Origin: Clostridiales bacterium
Lineage (GTDB): Bacteria > Bacillota > Clostridia > Oscillospirales > Butyricicoccaceae
DNA length: 5,569 nucleotides
NCBI GenBank assembly: GCA_026419635.1
Contig: JANZZB010000106.1
Location: 1 to 5,569, forward strand
Direction: 5' to 3'
Position numbers and translations under genes: made by a program. The notes beneath the pieces are model-generated. The model was not told the DNA's origin and did not search any database. It saw only the letters and a list, made by a program, of their open reading frames with translations. Shown here one piece after another: positions 1 to 3,795 of the stretch (its first letter is position 1; every line of letters begins with the position of its first letter).

Positions 1-244
1 TGGCCCTTTTCGGTGCTTTTCGTCTTGTTGTCCTTGCTTTACGCCAGTAAAGCGGCGTCCGCCGCAACGAAAATCCCTCAAAAGTTTCTCGCCGGCAGGT
101 GCGATGCAGTTGTAACGGAGCGGATTTTTGTCCAGGCGAGCAAAATCACGCAGGGAATACTGTCGTATTTAAAAAGGATTTTCCGAAGCATGGGCGGAAA
201 TACGCCCGTTAAAACCGGTGTGGGTTCGACTCTCCTCGCCTTAA
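1..244. repeat. Structured intergenic repeat, copy 1 (left end outside window)
   Basis: This is a non-coding element of the same family as 3332-3606. Hairpin I has arms at about 6-42 and 47-84, with a perfect tip GCTTTAC-GCCA-GTAAAGC (36-53) and a recurring outer CTTTT/AAAAG and TTTTCG/CGAAAA pairing. Hairpin II has its tip at 156-169 (AATAC-TGTC-GTATT). A further small hairpin, GGGCG/CGCCC, lies at 192-207. The right end (222-244), read on the minus strand, matches the left end of copy 2 at 21 of 23 positions (TTAAGGCGAGGAGAGTCGAA, then CCC). The distance from the hairpin I loop to the right end is about 200 bases in both copies. The left terminal repeat is not in the window. An open frame of 78 codons crosses it, but this looks like a by-product of the repeat. 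Family membership is seen directly; the function is unknown. Confidence 0.75.
36..53. repeat. Hairpin I tip of repeat copy 1
   Basis: Perfect 7-bp inverted repeat GCTTTAC/GTAAAGC around the four-base loop GCCA. Copy 2 has the identical stem at 3405-3422 with loop GACA. Confidence 0.8.
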
Positions 245-377
245 GATGAGATCAATTAACATTCCGGATCAAATGCGTGCTGTTAGCCATCTGGGAGCCG
301 CAACGCATGCACAATATAACCACTCGACATTGGTTCTATTGTAAACTGAGCGCAGCGAAAGGAATGATCATTTTAAT
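245..377 (+). other. accD leader region
   Basis: This is intergenic DNA between repeat copy 1 and accD, with no gene seen. It holds an inverted repeat ATGCGTGC (273-280) / GCAACGCAT (300-308), pairing 8 bp with one bulged A, with no T-run after it. I see no convincing -35/-10 pair, so the transcript may start upstream of the window. AAAGGAA at 358-364 is the likely ribosome binding site of accD, although its 13-base spacing to the ATG is long. Confidence 0.4.
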
Positions 378-1247
378 ATGATTAAACGAGGGCTTTTTAA
401 AAATCCCAAAAACCAGCTCGAAGGAAATCCGAAGCTTAGCAGGACTCCGGCACCGTGCGTAGCCGATGAAATGTGCGTCACATGCCCGTCCTGCAAAAAA
501 ACAATTCTGACAAGTGAGCTTTCGGAGAATCTCAGCGTATGCCAAACGTGCGGCTATCATTTTAGAATCAATGCCAGACAAAGAATCAACATCATATCCG
601 ATGCAAATACATTTTGTGAAATCGACCAGGATATGATTTCACAAAATAGAATCGATTTTCCGGAGTATGATAAAAAACTTAAAAATGCTCGACTTGACAG
701 TGCTGAAAAAGATGCGGTTGTCTGCGGCACTTGTAAAATAGGCGGATATGATTGCTGCCTTTTTGTAATGGAACCGTATTTTATGATGGGCAGCATGGGT
801 ATCGTAGTTGGGGAAAAGATTACACGTCTCTTTGAAATGGCAACAGAAAAAAGCCTTCCTGTTGTCGGATTTACCGTATCCGGCGGGGCAAGAATGCAGG
901 AAGGAATTTTATCACTGATGCAGATGGCGAAGACCAGCGGTGCTGTAAAACGCCACAACGACGCAGGCAATCTTTATATTGGGGTGTTGACCGATCCGAC
1001 AACCGGCGGCGTTACAGCAAGTTTTGCAACAGAAGGGGACATTGTGGTGGCAGAACCGAGTGCATTAATCGGGTTTGCAGGTCCGCGTGTTATTGAACAA
1101 ACGATCAGACAAAAGCTTCCGCAAGGTTTTCAAAGAGCGGAGTTCTTACTTGAAAAAGGTTTTCTTGATGCAATTGTTGATCGACGGGAACAAAAAAAAT
1201 ACCTGGTAAGACTCCTATATCTTCATGAAAAAGCGGAGCAGGCTTAA
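378..1247 (+). CDS. accD: Acetyl-CoA carboxylase carboxyltransferase subunit beta (AccD)
   Basis: Beta half of the cytoplasmic alpha2-beta2 carboxyltransferase. It moves the carboxyl group from carboxybiotin on AccB to acetyl-CoA, giving malonyl-CoA, the committed step of fatty acid synthesis. The 289-residue length matches the usual ~290 for Firmicutes AccD. An N-terminal zinc ribbon is intact (C36-x2-C39 and C55-x2-C58). It is followed by the crotonase-like carboxyltransferase core with MGSMGIVVGEKIT (137-149), SGGARMQEG (168-176, a glycine-rich oxyanion/CoA-site motif), PTTGGVTASFA (207-217) and GFAGPRVIEQT (232-242). The start ATG gives the typical MIK-x-LF-type N-terminus; an earlier ATG at 364 is out of frame. 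accA follows after 111 bases, the usual partner order. All key motifs are present, so the protein should be functional. accB and accC, often upstream in Clostridia, would have to lie beyond repeat copy 1 or elsewhere. Confidence 0.97.
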   Translation: MIKRGLFKNPKNQLEGNPKLSRTPAPCVADEMCVTCPSCKKTILTSELSENLSVCQTCGYHFRINARQRINIISDANTFCEIDQDMISQNRIDFPEYDKKLKNARLDSAEKDAVVCGTCKIGGYDCCLFVMEPYFMMGSMGIVVGEKITRLFEMATEKSLPVVGFTVSGGARMQEGILSLMQMAKTSGAVKRHNDAGNLYIGVLTDPTTGGVTASFATEGDIVVAEPSALIGFAGPRVIEQTIRQKLPQGFQRAEFLLEKGFLDAIVDRREQKKYLVRLLYLHEKAEQA

Positions 1248-1358
1248 AATTCACTTAAAATAATCTTTGTTTTTTTAACTTACAAGGCAGCTACTGAGCT
1301 TTACTGAAACCTTTCTTAAATTGGGTTCGGTTTGATTGCGAAAGGAATGTTCGTTCCA
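1248..1358 (+). other. accD-accA spacer with accA ribosome binding site
   Basis: This is a 111-base gap, long for a gene pair that is often nearly contiguous. It has a T-run at about 1269-1276 but no strong hairpin before it, so I do not call a terminator. AAAGGAA (1341-1347) precedes ATG 1359 by about 12 bases and lies in the block GCGAAAGGAATG (1338-1349), which is repeated exactly before accD. Confidence 0.45.
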
Positions 1359-2129
1359 ATGAATGCTTATGATAAAGTTCGTGCGGCAAGGGCAAAGGGA
1401 AGGCCGACATCAATCGATTATATCAATCAGATCTTTACAAAGTTTACTGAGCTCCATGGCGACCGGCGTTTTAGCGACGATAAAGCTATTATTGCCGGTA
1501 TAGCGAAGCTTGACGATATGAGTGTTACAGTGATTGGGATTGAAAAGGGGCATAGCACGAAGGAAAAGGTATCGAGAAACTTCGGGTCGGCCCATCCGGA
1601 AGGCTACCGTAAGGCGCTCAGACAGATGAAACTTGCTGAAAAGTTCAAACGCCCTGTTATTTGCTTTGTAGACACGGCAGGAGCTTTTTGCGGAATCGGC
1701 GCAGAGGAACGCGGTCAGGGGCAGGCAATAGCCGAAAACTTGATGGAAATGATGGCTCTTCGTGTTCCGGTTATATCCATATTTATCGGGGAAGGCGGAA
1801 GCGGCGGCGCCCTTGCGCTTTCTGTTGCGGATGAGGTTTGGATGCTCGAAAATTCTGTATATTCAGTTATTTCTCCGGAGGGCTGTGCCAGCATTTTATG
1901 GAAGGATTCTTCAAAAACCAAGGAAGCTTCCGAATGTCTGAAACTGACAGCGGAAGACCTTTATTCCTTTGGCGTGACGGAAAGAATTTTTTCCGAAAAA
2001 GCAGGATTCGAACCCCTATGCGAGGAAATAAAAAATCAGCTGATTGCTACGTTCCATAGAAATAATTCACTGACGACAGAAGAGCTTCTGGATAACCGTT
2101 ATCGTAAATTCCGTAAAATCGGGGGATAA
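1359..2129 (+). CDS. accA: Acetyl-CoA carboxylase carboxyltransferase subunit alpha (AccA)
   Basis: Alpha half of the carboxyltransferase, working with AccD to make malonyl-CoA in the cytoplasm. The product is 256 residues, the short clostridial form lacking the long N-terminal extension of E. coli and Bacillus AccA. Motifs are RPTSIDYI (15-22), ELHGDRRFSDDKAI (31-44), FGSAHPEGYRKALR (75-88), FVDTAGAFCGIGAEERGQ (103-120), the glycine-rich GEGGSGGALAL (144-154), and a conserved SPEGCASILWKD segment. The frame is open back to a TTG at 1332 and has an ATG at 1347. I prefer ATG 1359 because it gives the family-typical MNAYDKV start (compare M-T-A-W-E-K-V) and places AAAGGA upstream of it. The usual DTPGAY motif reads DTAGAF here, a mild variant. 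The gene is probably co-transcribed with accD, and the palindrome at 2235-2281 is the likely end of the transcript. Confidence 0.96.
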   Translation: MNAYDKVRAARAKGRPTSIDYINQIFTKFTELHGDRRFSDDKAIIAGIAKLDDMSVTVIGIEKGHSTKEKVSRNFGSAHPEGYRKALRQMKLAEKFKRPVICFVDTAGAFCGIGAEERGQGQAIAENLMEMMALRVPVISIFIGEGGSGGALALSVADEVWMLENSVYSVISPEGCASILWKDSSKTKEASECLKLTAEDLYSFGVTERIFSEKAGFEPLCEEIKNQLIATFHRNNSLTTEELLDNRYRKFRKIGG

Positions 2130-2234
2130 TCTTTTTATTGTTATCATTGGAAAAACAATGAAGGCAAATGATTTGAGTGAAATTAGGCGGTTAGAGGACG
2201 ATATACATCGAAAAGAAACAATGCTGTATTGATA
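2130..2234 (+). other. accA 3' region, no confident gene
   Basis: This is A+T-rich sequence between the accA stop and the palindrome. It contains a 24-codon frame (ATG 2158 to TGA 2230-2232, starting MKANDLSEIRR) that is charged and hydrophilic. It lacks a clear ribosome binding site. It may be untranslated trailer or the remnant of a lost gene; I recognise no family. Confidence 0.3.
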
Positions 2235-2281
2235 AACGAACGATTGTTAGACATAGTTAATCTGACAATTGTTCGTTTTTT
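2235..2281 (+). terminator. Probable rho-independent terminator of accDA (alternatively an operator)
   Basis: Arms at 2235-2251 (AACGAACGATTGTTAGA) and 2261-2277 pair over 17 bp, including two G-U wobbles, around a 9-base loop, followed by a T-run at 2276-2281. The stem is A+T-rich, which weakens it as a terminator. The palindrome is also close upstream of a degraded reductase gene with an intact ribosome binding site. It could therefore be a TetR-type operator left over from that gene's promoter. Confidence 0.55.
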
Positions 2282-2307
2282 ATGTAGATGCGGAGGGAAA
2301 CAGATCG

Positions 2308-2472
2308 ATGAATATAACCGTAATCAATGGCAGTTTAAGACACGGTAGTACATGGAATTTGTACGACAATGATGATTGGAAATCTCTCGGTTGGACGGCA
2401 AAAAAACGTTTTAGTTTTCATACACGTAAAGCTCGTATTATTTTGTACAATAGATGCAATGATATAGCATAG
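2308..2472 (+). pseudogene. Remnant of a flavodoxin-like NADPH-dependent FMN reductase gene, internally deleted
   Basis: The first 17 residues, MNITVINGSLRHGSTWN, are a clear family N-terminus: a beta strand followed by the FMN phosphate-binding loop, as in x-I-x-V-I-x-G-S-x-R-x-G-S-T. A good GGAGGG (2292-2297) sits 10 bases before ATG 2308. Intact relatives are about 150-200 residues, but this frame stops after 54. The rest (SLGWTAKKRFSFHT, residues 26-39) resembles the C-terminal W-G-x-K-K-x-F-S-F segment of the same family. This suggests that most of the gene was lost by internal deletion, bringing start and end together. The alternative frame just before this segment reads TTMIGNL, which also fits the family, so a frameshift near 2380-2390 is likely too. 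No flavin domain could form. The N-terminal match is strong; the C-terminal match is by eye. Confidence 0.6.
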
Positions 2473-2488
2473 ATCGAGCATAAATTGA

Positions 2489-2495
2489 AAAGGAG
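2489..2495 (+). promoter_or_regulatory. Ribosome binding site that fixes the start of the membrane protein
   Basis: AAAGGAG with 7-base spacing to ATG 2503. The in-frame ATG at 2497 would be only one base away. Confidence 0.75.
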
Positions 2496-2502
2496 AATGT
2501 TA

Positions 2503-2907
2503 ATGCGGCTTTATAATAAGAAGTATTATTTAACTTCAGGTTTTTTAGCATTTCTTATTTCTTTTATTTTACTTTTTGTCGGCGTAAGAGCAGTTTTGGG
2601 ACATGAAATAAGAACGGAAAACATTGCAGCATTTTTGTGTTTTTCCTTCCTGATCGGTATTATTACTTCCTGTTTGGCTTTTTTTAAGCTAAAGTTTACA
2701 ATAATCGCTTTTTTAGCAGGACTTTTTATCGGATTTATTATGATGTACCAGGGATTTTTGAACAAGGCATCCGGCTGGGGCGATTTGGCCGGGATCGTCT
2801 CTCTCATAACCTGGATCTTCTTTGGCCTTATAGCTGGGCTGATCATTCAAGCGATATATTCGCTTTACCATCGGTTTAAAAAAACAAATAAGAAAAGAAA
2901 AAAATGA
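2503..2907 (+). CDS. Small four-helix membrane protein of unknown function
   Basis: 134 residues with about four hydrophobic segments at 10-32, 40-61, 65-86 and 93-120. A strongly basic tail (RFKKTNKKRKK) follows, which by the positive-inside rule should be cytoplasmic. A short loop with GWGDLAG (91-97) between helices 3 and 4 is the only distinctive motif. No signal peptide or catalytic motif is visible, and I do not recognise the family. ATG 2503 is chosen because AAAGGAG (2489-2495) sits 7 bases before it. The TTG at 2485 and ATG at 2497 overlap or crowd that site. It lies 30 bases after the reductase remnant, so it may once have shared a transcript with it. Its own terminator begins at the stop codon. 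The hydrophobic pattern and start signal make it a credible gene; the function is open. Confidence 0.8.
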   Translation: MRLYNKKYYLTSGFLAFLISFILLFVGVRAVLGHEIRTENIAAFLCFSFLIGIITSCLAFFKLKFTIIAFLAGLFIGFIMMYQGFLNKASGWGDLAGIVSLITWIFFGLIAGLIIQAIYSLYHRFKKTNKKRKK

Positions 2908-2929
2908 GCCGGTAGCGGCTTATTTTTTT
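2905..2929 (+). terminator. Rho-independent terminator of the membrane protein gene
   Basis: The stem TGAGCCG (2905-2911) / CGGCTTA (2916-2922) pairs over 7 bp with one G-U, around loop GTAG, and is followed by seven T (2923-2929). The TGA stop codon forms the first three bases of the stem. The terminator separates this gene from arsR. Confidence 0.88.
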
Positions 2930-2939
2930 GATGGACATA

Positions 2940-2968
2940 TTGACAATTCTCTATATCTTGCATACAAT
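2940..2968 (+). promoter_or_regulatory. Sigma-A promoter of arsR
   Basis: Perfect -35 box TTGACA (2940-2945), 17-base spacer, and -10 box TACAAT (2963-2968, five of six consensus). Transcription should begin near 2974-2976, inside the operator palindrome. Confidence 0.88.
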
Positions 2969-2970
2969 AC

Positions 2971-2990
2971 ATATAGATAATTATCTATAT
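2971..2990. promoter_or_regulatory. Palindromic ArsR operator overlapping the transcription start
   Basis: ATATAGATAATTATCTATAT is a perfect 20-base palindrome two bases after the -10 box, where a bound dimer would block RNA polymerase. A half-site copy, CTATATC, recurs in the -35/-10 spacer (2951-2957) and at the right arm (2985-2991). Position and symmetry suit autoregulation by the adjacent ArsR; binding itself is inferred. Confidence 0.78.
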
Positions 2991-3006
2991 CGTTGAAAAG
3001 TATCAA

Positions 3007-3012
3007 TGGAGG
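3007..3012 (+). promoter_or_regulatory. Ribosome binding site that places the arsR start at TTG 3021
   Basis: TGGAGG overlaps the upstream ATG at 3006-3008, so that ATG cannot use it. Its 8-base spacing points to TTG 3021. Confidence 0.8.
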
Positions 3013-3020
3013 CGGATAGA

Positions 3021-3335
3021 TTGAAAAAGAATTATAAAAACGAGGCCCTTTATTTTAAAGCTTTAGCAGACGAAACGCGTCTTGAGATTATCGAAATGCT
3101 GAAGACGGGAGAATTATGTGCCTGCAAGATACTTGAGAATTTTGATATTACGCAGCCTACACTTTCTTACCATATGAAAATTCTGCAGGAATGCGGTCTG
3201 GTCAGCGGCAGGCGTGACGGGGCTTGGATGCGATATTCTCTGAACAAAGAAAGCTTCGAATCGATGAAAAATTTGTTTAACGAACTTTGCTTGGAAATGG
3301 TTCATGAACAGAATTCTTGCTGCGATCAATGTTAA
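3021..3335 (+). CDS. arsR: ArsR/SmtB-family metalloregulatory repressor, probably As(III)/Sb(III)-sensing
   Basis: A 104-residue winged-helix repressor, probably a dimer that leaves its operator when it binds a thiophilic metal. The opening EALYFKALADETRLEIIEML (8-27) is the classic ArsR start. ELCACKIL (31-38) corresponds to the ELCVCDL metal box, with C33 and C35 matching the C-x-C pair of arsenic-type ArsR. The third cysteine of the E. coli R773 protein is replaced by L38. The recognition helix region is TQPTLSYHMKILQECGLV (44-61), with the wing at SGRRDGAWMRYSL (62-74). A C-terminal CCDQC (100-104) could supply extra thiols. TTG 3021 is chosen over ATG 3006 because that ATG overlaps the ribosome binding site. 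A strong promoter with a palindromic operator indicates autoregulation. No ars transporter or reductase follows. The stop codon TAA lies in the end of repeat copy 2. Inducer identity is inferred from the cysteines. Confidence 0.92.
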   Translation: MKKNYKNEALYFKALADETRLEIIEMLKTGELCACKILENFDITQPTLSYHMKILQECGLVSGRRDGAWMRYSLNKESFESMKNLFNELCLEMVHEQNSCCDQC

Positions 3336-3356
3336 GGTGAGGGGAGTCGAACCCGA
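3332..3356 (+). repeat. Left terminal inverted repeat of copy 2
   Basis: Begins TTAAGGTGAGGGGAGTCGAA and ends CCCGA. It pairs with 3582-3606 and matches the right end of copy 1 (222-244, minus strand) at 21 of 23 positions. Bases 3333-3335 are the arsR stop codon. Confidence 0.8.
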
Positions 3357-3404
3357 TCCGGTTTTTTGCTTGCCGGTTGCACCCCAGGCTGCGTTATTCT
3401 CCTT

Positions 3405-3422
3405 GCTTTACGACAGTAAAGC
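3405..3422. repeat. Hairpin I tip of repeat copy 2
   Basis: GCTTTAC-GACA-GTAAAGC: the stem is identical to that of copy 1 (36-53) and the loop differs by one base. Confidence 0.8.
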
Positions 3423-3516
3423 TGCGTCGTCTGCCTTGCCTGGAGCACAGCCAACGGCAAAAAACTCTACGACCTCAGCTGCGGAGAAATTTGCGATTTA
3501 CGCGGCGGAGGACGAC

Positions 3517-3534
3517 GGCATACTCGCGTATGCC
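3517..3534. repeat. Hairpin II tip of repeat copy 2
   Basis: GGCATAC-TCGC-GTATGCC is a perfect 7-bp stem with a four-base loop. The counterpart in copy 1 (156-169) is AATAC-TGTC-GTATT. At the second stem position C-G in copy 2 has become A-T in copy 1, a compensated pair. Confidence 0.7.
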
Positions 3535-3581
3535 TAGGACTACAACAAAGTAAAGCTCGAATTTATCAAGGCTGAGGCGGG

Positions 3582-3606
3582 TCGGGCTCGTCTTCCCTCA
3601 CCTAAA
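3582..3606 (-). repeat. Right terminal inverted repeat of copy 2
   Basis: Read on the minus strand it begins TTTAGGTGAGGGAAGACGAG and ends CCCGA, differing from the left end at four of 25 positions. Confidence 0.8.
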
Positions 3607-3624
3607 CCATAAAACTTATAATAC

Positions 3625-3661
3625 AAAAAGAAGTGCACCGATATAAACCGGTGCACTTCTT
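3625..3661 (-). terminator. Rho-independent terminator of the SLH-domain gene
   Basis: A perfect 13-bp stem, AAGAAGTGCACCG (3628-3640) with its complement at 3649-3661, around an 8-base loop. On the minus strand the stem runs straight into TTTTT (complement of 3625-3629), the correct polarity for the leftward gene. The + strand side lacks a proper T-run, so any effect on rightward transcripts from arsR would be weaker. Confidence 0.85.
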
Positions 3662-3795
3662 GCTTCATTTGAGATGAATCTTATGGATTTTTTAATGGAT
3701 TGTATAATGGGGACTTCATTAACACTATATGCTGGAAATTTGAGTAATGTCATCTTATTCAAAGCAAACCCATTAAACAGAGGTTGAACATTCTA
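3662..3795 (-). other. 3' untranslated region of the SLH-domain gene
   Basis: 134 bases between the SLH stop codon and its terminator, long for a trailer. No RNA gene or conserved element is recognised. A + strand frame of 34 residues (ATG 3683 to TGA 3785-3787) crosses it but has no good ribosome binding site. Confidence 0.35.

Larger units (their letters stand above)
3332..3606. repeat. Structured intergenic repeat, copy 2 (complete, with terminal inverted repeats)
   Basis: A 275-base element bounded by 25-base imperfect terminal inverted repeats at 3332-3356 and 3582-3606 (21 of 25 positions match, outer core AGGTGAGGG). Inside are two long imperfect hairpins that nearly fill it. Hairpin I is 3361-3411 / 3416-3465, with outer GTTTTTTGC/GGCAAAAAAC and tip GCTTTAC-GACA-GTAAAGC. 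Hairpin II is 3474-3523 / 3528-3576, with outer CTCAGC/GCTGAG and tip GGCATAC-TCGC-GTATGCC. With the ends paired, the whole element folds as a three-way junction with short joints. It has no transposase and no convincing reading frame; a 77-codon frame crossing it is coincidental. Its left end includes the arsR stop codon. No target-site duplication is obvious. It may be a MITE-like element, a cruciform or a structured RNA. Confidence 0.82.

Noticed and set aside
36..53. CRISPR repeat or direct-repeat array
   Set aside because: The palindromic unit occurs only twice in the window, 3.4 kb apart, with no regular spacers.
13..249. Open frame of 78 codons on the + strand
   Set aside because: It lies in repeat copy 1 and its frame is shaped by the hairpins. 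A similar SLLYxSKAAS peptide appears in copy 2 because the DNA element, not a protein, is conserved.
336..970. Minus-strand open frames opposite accD
   Set aside because: They are antisense shadows of a strongly conserved gene, with no start signals of their own.
1248..1290. Possible terminator between accD and accA (T-run at about 1269-1276)
   Set aside because: No stable hairpin precedes the T-run, and the two genes belong to one complex.
2158..2232. 24-residue frame after accA
   Set aside because: There is no clear ribosome binding site and no recognisable family. It is too short to separate from chance, so it is mentioned only under the region entry.
3332..3356. tRNA gene ending at the TTCGA-containing repeat end
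   Set aside because: Only a T-arm-like segment is present. No D-arm, anticodon arm or matching acceptor strand can be found at the proper distance in either copy.
3304..3537. Open frame of 77 codons on the + strand
   Set aside because: It starts inside arsR in another frame and continues through repeat copy 2. It has no ribosome binding site and no family resemblance.
3683..3787. 34-residue + strand frame in the SLH gene trailer
   Set aside because: It lacks a Shine-Dalgarno and runs antisense to the trailer. Its composition is consistent with chance in A+T-rich DNA.
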